64,000 nucleotides of DNA from JANLUX01 sp031366005. Lineage in GTDB: Bacteria > Bacteroidota > Bacteroidia > AKYH767-A > OLB10. Shown here one piece after another: positions 17,214 to 26,086 of the stretch (the stretch's first letter is position 1; the number at the start of each line of letters is the position of its first letter). A program made the position numbers and the translations under genes. The DNA lies in contig JANLZB010000076.1 in the NCBI GenBank assembly GCA_031366005.1, forward strand, positions 62,001-126,000, read 5' to 3'. The notes below the pieces were generated by a model. That model searched no databases and was not told where the DNA came from. It saw only the letters and a program-made list of their open reading frames with translations.

Positions 17214-18605
17214 ATGAAGAACAGATATACCGATTTGATTGAACAAACCTTCGAATTTCCGCAAGACGGATTTGAAGTTGTTGACAATTGTCTGCAGTTT
17301 CATGGTGTGCCGCTGATGGATATTATCGAACAATATGGAACTCCTCTTAAAATAACCTATTTACCTAAGATAAGTTCTCAGATTCAAAAAGCCACGCGGT
17401 TATTTAATGTTGCGATGGCTAAAGAAGATTACAAAGGTAATTATTTGTATGCCTATTGCACCAAGAGTTCGCATTTTGAATTTGTTTTAAAGGAAGCTTT
17501 GAAGAATGACATCCATCTTGAAACAAGTTCTGCATTTGATATTAATATAATTAAACAACTTTATGCTGATGGATTAATCAATAAGGATATTTATATTATT
17601 TCAAACGGTTTCAAACGTGATAACTATGTAACCGGAATTATTGATTTATGGAAGGAAGGGTTTACTAATCTGATACCAATACTTGACAGTAAACTGGAAC
17701 TGGAGCAATACACATCACGATATAATAAAAAGATACAGGTCGGCATACGCATTGCCGCTGAAGAAGAACCGAATGCTGAGTTTTATACTTCAAGGTTAGG
17801 TATAAGATATAACCAGATTATTGATTATTACAAAGAGAACATCAAAGAAAATAAAAATGTTGAGCTGAAGATGCTTCATTTTTTTATTAATACAGGAGTG
17901 AAGGATACTGCTTATTACTGGAGTGAATTAAATAAAAATATAAACCTGTATTGTGATCTGAAAAAGCAATGTCCTGAATTAGAGCATCTCGATATAGGAG
18001 GAGGTTTTCCTATCCGCACCAAGCTTGATTTTAATTACGATTATCAATACATGGCTGATGAAATTATCCGCCAGATAAAATCTACCTGCGAACAAAAAGA
18101 AGTGGATGAACCGAATATTTTTACTGAGTTCGGCAGTTTTACTGTTGGAGAAAGTGGAGCAGTATTGTTTAGTGTGGTTGGAAAAAAGCAGCAAAATGAT
18201 AATGAGCTATGGCACATGATTGACAGCAGCTTTATTACTACACTGCCTGACACGTGGGGAATCAAACAGCGATTCATTTTACTTGCAATCAATAACTGGG
18301 ATCGTGAATATCAGCGAGTGAACCTGGGAGGATTAACTTGCGACAGTGATGATTATTATATTATGGAGAGTGTGCGTAACCGAGTGTTTCTGCCAAAACC
18401 TAATAATAACGAAACGCAATACCTTGGTTTTTTTCACACCGGAGCTTACCAGGAAAGTTTGGGAGGTTATGGTGGAATTCAGCATTGTTTAATACCTGCA
18501 CCCAAGCATGTGCTTATTGACCGTGATGAAGATGGCGAATATTCTACACGGCTTTTCGCAAAGGAACAGAGTGCAAAGAATATGATGAAGATACTTGGGT
18601 ATTGA
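17214..18605 (+). CDS. speA: arginine decarboxylase (biosynthetic, PLP-dependent)
   Basis: This 463-residue fold III PLP enzyme is predicted to convert arginine to agmatine for polyamine synthesis. The N-terminal alanine-racemase-like barrel carries the probable PLP lysine in YLYAYCTKSSHFEF. HLDIGGGFPIRT forms the phosphate-binding glycine loop and TEFGSFTVGESG the ExG region. GFFHTGAYQESLGG closes the C-terminal domain. The compact length fits the Bacteroidota type rather than the roughly 630-residue E. coli SpeA. It is divergent from arginase, so the two enzymes compete for the same substrate. Confidence 0.85.
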   Translation: MKNRYTDLIEQTFEFPQDGFEVVDNCLQFHGVPLMDIIEQYGTPLKITYLPKISSQIQKATRLFNVAMAKEDYKGNYLYAYCTKSSHFEFVLKEALKNDIHLETSSAFDINIIKQLYADGLINKDIYIISNGFKRDNYVTGIIDLWKEGFTNLIPILDSKLELEQYTSRYNKKIQVGIRIAAEEEPNAEFYTSRLGIRYNQIIDYYKENIKENKNVELKMLHFFINTGVKDTAYYWSELNKNINLYCDLKKQCPELEHLDIGGGFPIRTKLDFNYDYQYMADEIIRQIKSTCEQKEVDEPNIFTEFGSFTVGESGAVLFSVVGKKQQNDNELWHMIDSSFITTLPDTWGIKQRFILLAINNWDREYQRVNLGGLTCDSDDYYIMESVRNRVFLPKPNNNETQYLGFFHTGAYQESLGGYGGIQHCLIPAPKHVLIDRDEDGEYSTRLFAKEQSAKNMMKILGY

Positions 18606-18698
18606 AAAGTAGGGAGCTATAAGAGGGAAGTAGGGAGCAGTTATTTTACTGTTAATTTATCAAAAGTAATTAGTGATGAGAGTGGAGTAGGGGAGTAA

Positions 18699-19226
18699 TT
18701 ATTTAGTTGTCTTAGCATTAATTTGTACACCAAGTTTTTCAAATTCAATATCGTTTGGTTCCCACAGTTCTATTTTGTTTCCGTCAATATCCATGATGTG
18801 AACAAACTTTCCGTAATCAGCTTTTTCAATGGTGTCGGTGACGGTTACTCCTTCTTTTTTTAGTTCCTCAACCAGAGCAGTTAAATTTTCAACGCGGTAA
18901 TTGATCATAAACTCTTTGGCTGAGGGTTCAAAATATTTTGTTGTTTCTTTAAAAGGACTCCATTGCGAAAATCCTTTTTTTGTAGAGTCAGCACCTTGAT
19001 ACCATTCAAACACTGCACCGTATTGATTAGTGTTTAAACCAAGATGAGTCTGATACCATTCTCTGACTTTTTTTGGGTCTTTGCATTTGAAGAAAATGCC
19101 TCCAATGCCGGTTGCTCTTTTTATTTTAATATTATCATTTGTCTTGTAAGTAATGATTGATTTGAAAGCAAAACCAAAACAGAATGAAGTGGCAATAACT
19201 AAAATTAATAATAATGTCTTTTTCAT
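18699..19226 (-). CDS. exported VOC-family protein
   Basis: This 175-residue protein has an N-terminal hydrophobic segment (TLLLILVIATSFCFGFAF) acting as signal peptide or anchor. A glyoxalase/VOC fold follows (GIGGIFFKCKDP...WYQTHLGL; HIMDIDGNKIELWEP). It is closely similar to the cytosolic-type neighbour immediately upstream, so it is probably a duplication that gained an export signal. Substrate unknown. Confidence 0.8.
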   Translation of the reverse strand: MKKTLLLILVIATSFCFGFAFKSIITYKTNDNIKIKRATGIGGIFFKCKDPKKVREWYQTHLGLNTNQYGAVFEWYQGADSTKKGFSQWSPFKETTKYFEPSAKEFMINYRVENLTALVEELKKEGVTVTDTIEKADYGKFVHIMDIDGNKIELWEPNDIEFEKLGVQINAKTTK

Positions 19227-19247
19227 ATAAATGTATTTTGGTTAATA

Positions 19248-19625
19248 CTAATCCATAGGTTCCCACAATTGAATTTTGTTTCCTTCCATGTCTAAAATAT
19301 GAACGAATTTTCCGTAGTCATACGTCTCAATTTTATCGAGTATAGTTACGTTTTCTTTTTTTAATTCTTCAACAAGTGCTTCCAGGTTTTCAACTCTGTA
19401 ATTGATCATAAAATCCCTTGCTGAAGGTTCATACATTTTTGCTGTTTCTGTATTCACATTCCATTGCGTTTGTCCCTTCTTCTCCGGATCATCTGCCTGC
19501 CGCCATTCAAATGTTGCTCCATAAGGACCTGCATCCAAACCCAGATGTTTGTTATACCATTCTTTTATTGCGTTTGGGTCTTTACATTTAAAGAAAATGC
19601 CACCAATTCCTGTTACTTTTTTCAT
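19248..19625 (-). CDS. VOC-family protein (glyoxalase/bleomycin-resistance fold)
   Basis: This 125-residue protein contains only the VOC fold: the GIGGIFFKCKDP start and a C-terminal metal-binding-type strand in HILDMEGNKIQLWEP. It precedes the exported paralogue with a 21-bp gap on the same strand, and the two share most of their sequence from GIGGIFFKCKDP onward. Ligand or reaction cannot be inferred. Confidence 0.8.
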   Translation of the reverse strand: MKKVTGIGGIFFKCKDPNAIKEWYNKHLGLDAGPYGATFEWRQADDPEKKGQTQWNVNTETAKMYEPSARDFMINYRVENLEALVEELKKENVTILDKIETYDYGKFVHILDMEGNKIQLWEPMD

Positions 19626-19668
19626 TTTAGATTTAGTTTAATTATATGGTTTTTGTTTTACTTCTTCA

Positions 19669-19706
19669 CCTCACCCTCTTATCCCTCTCCTAAGAAGAGG
19701 GAGGTT
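19669..19706 (+). repeat. dispersed GC-rich hairpin phrase (copy 2)
   Basis: CCTCACCCTCTTATCCC is followed by CCCTCTCCTAAGAAGAGGG. This is the same element as at 5724-5759 with the hairpin partly altered. It lies in the gap upstream of the VOC pair. Confidence 0.6.
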
Positions 19707-19744
19707 GTCTCCGAAGAAATATAATGAATGAAATTATAAGAAAA

Positions 19745-20320
19745 TTATACACGCTCTGTGTTAACGGCTTGTTTTCTTTTTAAGATTAGTGAACTGATAA
19801 GCGTTACTATCAAACCAACCGGTAAAATTTCCGCGTAAGTCATCAACGCATTGAAGAATGGATTTTTATACATCTTTCCAAAATTTTCCATTTCACTTGA
19901 TTGCTTGGCAATCTCTGACTGGCTCGCGCCATTGGCTTTCATCTCGGCAATCATATGTGCAGAATATTTATCCATAAAATCAGGGATGAAAAAAAAGTAG
20001 TCGATTAACCATGCTACAACATAAATAGTAGAAGCAATTAGAACAATCATTATCCCAATTTTAAATGCTTTGCTAAAACTGATTATTCCACCATTGTATT
20101 TATCCCTGAAATTGCGAATGCCAACAAACACCAATGAAAAAGCGAGAAGCATGGAGGCATAACCGATAACCATACTTGTGTTATAATCAGCATTTCCTCC
20201 ACAATGGCTCAAGTAGTTGACAGAGGAGAGCATTAAAACCGAAACAATAACACCCGCAATAAATCCATAGATGATAATATTTTTTTGTGCTGAATTACGT
20301 AAACTCATTTCGTTCACCAT
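19745..20320 (-). CDS. DUF4199 membrane protein
   Basis: This 191-residue protein has four hydrophobic helices: N-terminal NIIIYGFIAGVIVSVLML, a second near ASMLLAFSLVFVGI, IGIMIVLIASTIYVVAWLI, and C-terminal LPVGLIVTLISSLIL. The loop GGIISFSKAFKIG before the third helix is typical of DUF4199. Function unknown. It lies 109 bp downstream of the LuxR-type regulator on the same strand, a recurrent kind of pairing that suggests linked regulation. Confidence 0.8.
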   Translation of the reverse strand: MVNEMSLRNSAQKNIIIYGFIAGVIVSVLMLSSVNYLSHCGGNADYNTSMVIGYASMLLAFSLVFVGIRNFRDKYNGGIISFSKAFKIGIMIVLIASTIYVVAWLIDYFFFIPDFMDKYSAHMIAEMKANGASQSEIAKQSSEMENFGKMYKNPFFNALMTYAEILPVGLIVTLISSLILKRKQAVNTERV

Positions 20321-20429
20321 GTTTTATTTTTTATGTGGATGCAAATATGGTTGATGCAGAACTTTTTCCTGTAATACTTTCGGCTGATTTTCTGCAGCAT
20401 TGCAAATTTTCATACCAAAGTAGGAGTAA

Positions 20430-20909
20430 TTAAGGGATTAGATTTAACCTTTTTGCTTTTTCAACTGCCTGTATTCTCCTGTTTACTTCTAATTTTTCAA
20501 AAAGATTTTGGTTGTGCGTTTTAACTGTGCTTAACGATACAAAAAGCTTAGCAGCAATTTCGCTGTTGCTGTATCCTTGTGCCAATAAACTCAGTATTTC
20601 GAGTTCCCGTTTGCTTATTTCAAGTTGGGAGATAAGTGATGTATCCTGAACAAAATTTTCATTTCTGTGTATGTACACATCTTTCTCCACTACTATGGTT
20701 TCTATTTTCGGTTTTGAAAGTTTTAAGGCAAGCCATATACCTAATGAAGTAAAAATTACAGCTATAAACCCGATGTAGATTTCAAACGCATGGTTAAATA
20801 TGATGAAACGAAGTTCTAACCATTTGAGAAAAAACATCAGCAGTGCAAGACTTATGCTATAAACTATAGTTGTTTTATTTATTGACAATAAGTTTTTATA
20901 ATCTGTCAT
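20430..20909 (-). CDS. membrane-anchored LuxR-type transcription regulator
   Basis: This 159-residue protein has two N-terminal membrane helices (IVYSISLALLMFFLKWL and IYIGFIAVIFTSLGIWLAL), a short linker and a C-terminal GerE/LuxR helix-turn-helix (ISKRELEILSLLAQGYSNSEIA...VSLSTVKTHNQNLFEKL). No receiver or ligand domain is present, so the signal must come through the membrane part or a partner, perhaps the DUF4199 protein encoded downstream. Confidence 0.8.
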   Translation of the reverse strand: MTDYKNLLSINKTTIVYSISLALLMFFLKWLELRFIIFNHAFEIYIGFIAVIFTSLGIWLALKLSKPKIETIVVEKDVYIHRNENFVQDTSLISQLEISKRELEILSLLAQGYSNSEIAAKLFVSLSTVKTHNQNLFEKLEVNRRIQAVEKAKRLNLIP

Positions 20910-21026
20910 AGCAGGAATAAATGGCTGAAACGATAAAGGAATTAATCTGGATTACTTCGCTAAGTTAAATAAGTTTTAAAATAGTACGCCACAAAGACTC
21001 TAAGACACGAAGTTTCTCAAATATTT

Positions 21027-22811
21027 CTACAGCTTAATAAATTTTAATGCTGGCTGTTTATTGTTTTTTAACCGGATAAAGTAAATTCCATCAGCTAAAT
21101 CTGCAATATTAATTTTTGTTGTTGCTGCTGATGCGGTTATCGATCTTAGTAAAATTCCTGTTGTGGTATATATTTCAACCTGTTCCTGTTCATGGAATTT
21201 TATAAATTTTATAGTAATGGTTTCTGATGCCGGATTTGGAAACAGCGTCCAGAATAATTCCTGATCGTTATCTTTAATACCGGTTATTCCGCAATTAAAT
21301 GTAAAACGATAAGCGGTGGTATCCAAAGGGCAGTTGGATGTTGGATTGATTACCTTACACTCATACGTGCCTCCTGCAGTTATAAACAATGTGTCTTCAT
21401 TGGTCATCCATGGTAAAAGCGTATCATTTTTAAACCAAAGAATATTTTCTGAACCGGATAAGAATCCATTAATATGCAATACAGCCCATGGCACCGTATC
21501 TCCAAGGCAAGGATCGCCAACGGGCCATATGTCGAAGTAATAACCAGACCATTGAGGAGAGTCAGTAAATGTCTGCGACAATTCACTACAACCATTCAAT
21601 GTAGCATTCACTGAAAATCCCGAATTGGCATACAGAGTATAATTCGCCAGGTATTGATTTGTTTCAGGGATAGGCAATCCATTAGCAAACCATTGATAAG
21701 CATCTGCCGGTTGTGTCCAGAGTGTATCAACTAAGCACATCCATGGCTGTGATGTATAAATAGTGGGTGTATGGCTACACAATTGAATTACAGTATCTGT
21801 AAAACTAGTATGCAACCCCTGCAGATCACAATTGGTAGTAGTTAATGTAACGGTATATGTTCCATCCGATAAATAAGTATGTGGTGAATAGGGTGATGAA
21901 GATGTGTCGCCATCTCCAAAATTCCAAGAAGTGGATTGCTTTACGCCCTGGCCTGGAGCGTTAAAAATTATTTCATTATTAACTGAACCTTTCTGATAAA
22001 CAATTTTAGCTATTGGTAGTTTTTTAAAATCCCACAATTGTAAACTGTCGAACACTTGAGTTTTGGCTGCATTTTTTATGATGGAAGCATCCGTTGCACT
22101 GAGTGCAGAATTAAAAGTAATTAAGGTTGGATCTTTTTTAAATAGCATTGCATAAAAGCAACAGGCAGCAGCATAGGAACCTGCTAAGGATGGGTGACTT
22201 TCGTCAGCCTGATATAAATCAATACCCGGATAATTTTGCCTGAGATATTTCCAAACTATTGAAACGGGAGATACTTCACCATTAATATTTGACGTGAGAT
22301 TTAAATACTGGTCTCTTATGGTAGTGTCCATCCCCTGATAGGTACACATGACAGGAAAGGTAGGACAGTTAGCTGCATCCCCGTTTTTCCGACCCCAGGT
22401 CATATAAGGCATGATGACTGCACAGGGATTATATTGTTTCACACGGTTATATAAAGCCGATGCACCCGTAAAAAACTGAGTGGTTGCCATGATGGGTTCT
22501 TGGCTTTGACCTTGCATAACTACGTAATCCCATCCACCGGTCATTATTTTATTCTGACTGATAACATCAGCACTATGATCAATTAACTGATATCCTCCGG
22601 GAGCATAACTATCAAAAACTAAAGTATCACCGGCTGACAATGCAACATCATGTATGAGCTGGGGTAAATTATTTACACTGGTGTAGCTGTTGCCGAGGAA
22701 GAGGACATTATAACTGAGTTGCGCTTTTAAGGGATTCGCTGTTAGGCAGAATAACGAAACGAAAAAGAAAAGAAAATAATTTATTTTGATGTTGACTAAA
22801 GGTTTTCGCAT
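21027..22811 (-). CDS. secreted GDSL/SGNH-like hydrolase with PKD and T9SS domains
   Basis: This 594-residue protein has a signal peptide, then an SGNH-like domain (about residues 30-235) with block I LFLGNSYTSVNN, block III-type GGWDYVVMQGQSQEP and a C-terminal DESHPS supplying the Asp-His pair. A PKD domain follows (WNFGDGDTSSSPY, HTYLSDGTYTVTL), then cysteine-containing Ig-like segments and a type A T9SS tail (LFPNPASETITIKF...LADGIYFIRLKN). It is predicted to be a secreted or surface esterase or carbohydrate deacylase; the substrate is unknown. Confidence 0.8.
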   Translation of the reverse strand: MRKPLVNIKINYFLFFFVSLFCLTANPLKAQLSYNVLFLGNSYTSVNNLPQLIHDVALSAGDTLVFDSYAPGGYQLIDHSADVISQNKIMTGGWDYVVMQGQSQEPIMATTQFFTGASALYNRVKQYNPCAVIMPYMTWGRKNGDAANCPTFPVMCTYQGMDTTIRDQYLNLTSNINGEVSPVSIVWKYLRQNYPGIDLYQADESHPSLAGSYAAACCFYAMLFKKDPTLITFNSALSATDASIIKNAAKTQVFDSLQLWDFKKLPIAKIVYQKGSVNNEIIFNAPGQGVKQSTSWNFGDGDTSSSPYSPHTYLSDGTYTVTLTTTNCDLQGLHTSFTDTVIQLCSHTPTIYTSQPWMCLVDTLWTQPADAYQWFANGLPIPETNQYLANYTLYANSGFSVNATLNGCSELSQTFTDSPQWSGYYFDIWPVGDPCLGDTVPWAVLHINGFLSGSENILWFKNDTLLPWMTNEDTLFITAGGTYECKVINPTSNCPLDTTAYRFTFNCGITGIKDNDQELFWTLFPNPASETITIKFIKFHEQEQVEIYTTTGILLRSITASAATTKINIADLADGIYFIRLKNNKQPALKFIKL

Positions 22812-22895
22812 TTGGATGTTTCTACGAAATTATTAAGTATTTGAATTAGTGGCAAGTTACATTAAATACAGTCTTAAAAAAATGCTTGCAGCGTT

Positions 22896-22907
22896 GGCTT
22901 GTGCGTT
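22896..22907 (+). repeat. 12-bp direct repeat, left flank of the restriction cassette
   Basis: GGCTTGTGCGTT occurs here and again at 28922-28933, outside the first and last genes of the restriction-like cassette and in the same orientation. GTTGGCT lies at or next to both copies. This is a possible att or integration scar. Confidence 0.4.
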
Positions 22908-22948
22908 TTTTAAGAGTGTATTTTTTTGTGTGGGGGCTTTTTTCATTG

Positions 22949-24736
22949 TCATAATGCTTTTATCTGTTTCAATAATTCAAATAACGCTTTGAAGTTTTGA
23001 AAATCATTTTTGTCAAAAGCATTGCAGTTGTCCGCCAAAATATTTTTTGACTTTAGTTTAATGTCCTCTGCAACTGTTTCAATTGACCTGTTGCTAAAAA
23101 AACCTTTCGTGTCCGTAAGTGCATCTGTGTATGCCTGTTCGTATTTGTCAGAGCCATAAAAATTTTCAATTGTGTAATCTTCTGAAGAACCTACTGGCTT
23201 CGGTAAAAGAATTGCGTAAAATGTCGTTGAAGGATTTCCTGTTTTGTCTGTGAGCCGAAGAATAGGGGAATTGTCTTTATTAAAGTTCTGCTTAATTTCA
23301 GAAAGTCCTTCCTTATCGTTGTCGTAAACTGCAATTATTTTGTGTTTGAAAACTTGTCCGCAATTCGCCAAACCAATCATCATTTGTTTAATGTTGGTTG
23401 CTCCTTTCATGTCATACACATCAAAATCTAATTCAGGATATTCTTCTGATAGTTGCTTTAGTGCTGTTGCAATATGTGTTTTGTCGTGTTTGCCTTCAAC
23501 AAGCAAAATATCTTTCTTAGAAGAATAGAAAAGGTTTTGTTCCTGATAGCTCCATATACCACCAGTAATTTTATCAATGATTTCAAACTTGCTATTGTTG
23601 TCAATAGATATTTTTCCGTTGTCTTTTGAAATTGAAATGATATGTTTCAAATCAAAGCAGTGAGTAAGAGTAGGCGAATGAGTAGTAAGAACACTTTCAC
23701 GGCTTGTGTATTTATTGATAAGTGTTTTGATAATTTCTTTTCTTGAAATATGTATGTGGCTGTCTGGTTCGTCAAACAGAATGAGAGTTTCTTCGTCAGC
23801 CAAAACTTCTAAAATGAATTGCAGCAAAATCAACTTTTTTTCTCCCTCACTAAAACTTAGCGTATCTAAATCATTGTTGTAAACAATATTGATTTCAGAA
23901 ATAATTTTTTCTCGTTTCGGAAGAAACGCAGTTGAAAGAAGATTGAAAAAATATTTGTCTGTGTAACCTTGTGTTTTTTGCATCAGTTCTTTCAAACTGT
24001 ATTCAACTTTTTTCACTTTATCAGGATTTAGTTTTTCAACTAAATCAATTGTTGGCGTTTTTTGGTATTTGGAATATTTAGAAGTATTGAAAGTGAAATG
24101 AACCTTCTTGTATTTTTTTATTCCTAAGGTTTCTGTAAGAAAATTCTCAATGTCTTTGTTAGGTGTTTTAAGTTGCTTATTTGTTTGGTCTCTGTAAATC
24201 AGAGTAAGCAACGCCATTTCCCAGTAATATTTATTTACGAAATAAAGTTTCTGTGTAACAGAACTCAACTTACCTAACTTCAAAAAATCAGAAGTGAATT
24301 TTTGATAGAATGGTTCATAAAATAAATTGAACAATCTACTTTCTTCTCCGCTGTAATTTGCAATTACTTGAGATGGCAACATTTCATCTTCTCGTTTAAA
24401 GAAATCACTTTCCTTAAATTTTACTTCTACTGCTTCGCCTTGCTTTACAGAAAACTTCCAACCTGTTTTTGTGTCATAGTCAATTTTGACTTGATTGGTT
24501 TTTACGGTGTAGTGTAAAGTATAGTTGAATGGTTTTAGTTTTGTTTTGTCGTTTAATACTTTCTTTGGATTGTGTAAATACAAACCAGCGAAGATGCAAC
24601 TGATTGCTTCAATGATATTGCTTTTGCCACTTCCATTATTTCCGATAATAACAGATGCGTTTTCGTTTTCTTGAAATTTTATTTCAAGTCCATTAAGGTT
24701 TTTATAATCTCCTAATTTTAGATAAATAAGTTGCAT
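22949..24736 (-). CDS. OLD-like AAA ATPase with TOPRIM nuclease domain
   Basis: This 595-residue protein carries an SMC/ABC-type ATPase: Walker A GNNGSGKS (residues 32-39), signature SFSEGEKKLILLQF (near 295) and Walker B LILFDEPDSHIH (near 315). A C-terminal TOPRIM-like nuclease region follows, with the acidic residue in LLVEGKHD (near 412) and the acidic pair in AVYDNDKEG (near 470). This ATPase-plus-TOPRIM layout is that of OLD-family nucleases such as GajA, but no UvrD-type GajB partner is present. It starts 3 bp after the S-subunit stop, so it belongs to the same operon and is inferred to be an accessory defence effector. Confidence 0.8.
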   Translation of the reverse strand: MQLIYLKLGDYKNLNGLEIKFQENENASVIIGNNGSGKSNIIEAISCIFAGLYLHNPKKVLNDKTKLKPFNYTLHYTVKTNQVKIDYDTKTGWKFSVKQGEAVEVKFKESDFFKREDEMLPSQVIANYSGEESRLFNLFYEPFYQKFTSDFLKLGKLSSVTQKLYFVNKYYWEMALLTLIYRDQTNKQLKTPNKDIENFLTETLGIKKYKKVHFTFNTSKYSKYQKTPTIDLVEKLNPDKVKKVEYSLKELMQKTQGYTDKYFFNLLSTAFLPKREKIISEINIVYNNDLDTLSFSEGEKKLILLQFILEVLADEETLILFDEPDSHIHISRKEIIKTLINKYTSRESVLTTHSPTLTHCFDLKHIISISKDNGKISIDNNSKFEIIDKITGGIWSYQEQNLFYSSKKDILLVEGKHDKTHIATALKQLSEEYPELDFDVYDMKGATNIKQMMIGLANCGQVFKHKIIAVYDNDKEGLSEIKQNFNKDNSPILRLTDKTGNPSTTFYAILLPKPVGSSEDYTIENFYGSDKYEQAYTDALTDTKGFFSNRSIETVAEDIKLKSKNILADNCNAFDKNDFQNFKALFELLKQIKAL

Positions 24737-24739
24737 AAA

Positions 24740-26086
24740 TTATTTTGTGAAGATTGCATTTTCAAACAACTCTAAAGCGAAAGATTTGTTTTCTTCTGCC
24801 TTTGCTTGAAGTGCTTTTATTTTTGATTTAAAAGTATTGAACTCCTGAATGATTTCTCTTTGAATATTGTTTGGTGGTATTTGAATTTTGTAATCAAGAA
24901 TCATCCCTGCATTTAAATTGGGTTGATTATTTCCACTTGCTAACTCTCTTAATCTTTCATACTCATTCATTAAATAAATCCAAAGAAAATCTGTAATCAC
25001 AATATCATTATTGATGTTGTATAAAACAGCACAAGCTTGATTTGTTGCTGCTTCAATTCCCAACTTCGCTGTTCTTCCCCTTGTTATTCCTTGTCCATAC
25101 ATTGCAATTATTAATGAGCCGACAGGATACAATTTTGCACTACTATTTTCCAAACCAAGTTTTGTGATTTTATCTTCTGTGTCAGTAATTAAATCATTTA
25201 CAACCTCTGTTGTTTTAACCCAAGGAATATCTCCGTTGTAGTAATTTGGATTTGATGTGTTTGGTGTGCCACCACTGCTAACTCTGCATAACTGCGAAAT
25301 TTTTAGTTGCTGATAAAGAGGTTTGATTATCCATTTTGAAAACCCTTTAATGAAATCTAAACCCCACTGGTCAATATCCTTAAACCTAATGATGCTTATC
25401 TTTTCTTTTTTAACTTCTTGTTTTTCTGTGATGCCAAATGCTTTATTCAAGTATGCAGCAATTTCCATTTCAAATTTTTGTGCTTCTCTTTCTTGCTCTT
25501 CTGCTAACCGTACTTGTTTATGATAAGCATTGACTAACTCTTTCTGTTCACTCAAAGAAGGGAGTGGAATCTGTAAAGTTGAAAGTGTATCAAATAATAA
25601 ATTCTGTCTTACAGAACCTGTCGTGTTTTCTCGAATGATTGAATTAAAAGTTTCGGATTTAAAAAGCAGAAATAAAAACTCTGGATGCAATTCTTTTTTA
25701 CAACTGAACACTACATAAGCAGGGCTTATGTAATCGTAATGATGCTGCGGTAATTTCACTCCAATTGAACCTACATTGATACGATAAGGATTAAAAGCTA
25801 ACCAACCTTCTTCAACTTTCTTGTAAGGTTGATTTATGTTTTTTCCTTTCTCTATGTAAGCATCAAACAAACCAACTTTATTGTTTACCCCTAAAATTTT
25901 GAAATCGTCATTTGGTTTCTCAAAAATCTTCTCACGATTATTTTGCTTCGTGATAACTGTTCCCAATTTCACGATTGGAAAAGCAGAAGCAATGCTTTTA
26001 CGCATCATTCTTTTTACATCCCAAAGCAACAAATCTTTGAAAGGTAGTAAGCGAATATATTTTTGTGTGGCTGCTGCTTCTATCAT
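24740..26086 (-). CDS. hsdS: Type I-like specificity subunit (HsdS)
   Basis: This 448-residue protein has two target-recognition domains. The first spans about residues 35-190 (ending LFDTLSTLQIPLPSLSEQKE). The second spans about 255-420 (SSGGTPNTSNPNYYNGDIPW...). Each is followed by a conserved helical spacer, and the last (EIIQEFNTFKSKIKALQAKA) ends in LFENAIF. Two different TRDs predict a bipartite asymmetric DNA target. The start overlaps the methylase stop by 4 bp (ATGA), showing tight coupling. Confidence 0.9.
   Translation of the reverse strand: MIEAAATQKYIRLLPFKDLLLWDVKRMMRKSIASAFPIVKLGTVITKQNNREKIFEKPNDDFKILGVNNKVGLFDAYIEKGKNINQPYKKVEEGWLAFNPYRINVGSIGVKLPQHHYDYISPAYVVFSCKKELHPEFLFLLFKSETFNSIIRENTTGSVRQNLLFDTLSTLQIPLPSLSEQKELVNAYHKQVRLAEEQEREAQKFEMEIAAYLNKAFGITEKQEVKKEKISIIRFKDIDQWGLDFIKGFSKWIIKPLYQQLKISQLCRVSSGGTPNTSNPNYYNGDIPWVKTTEVVNDLITDTEDKITKLGLENSSAKLYPVGSLIIAMYGQGITRGRTAKLGIEAATNQACAVLYNINNDIVITDFLWIYLMNEYERLRELASGNNQPNLNAGMILDYKIQIPPNNIQREIIQEFNTFKSKIKALQAKAEENKSFALELFENAIFTK

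Noticed and set aside
22949..24736. Gabija system (GajA)
   Set aside because: The ATPase-TOPRIM layout is similar, but no GajB helicase gene is adjacent and the neighbours are restriction-modification genes.
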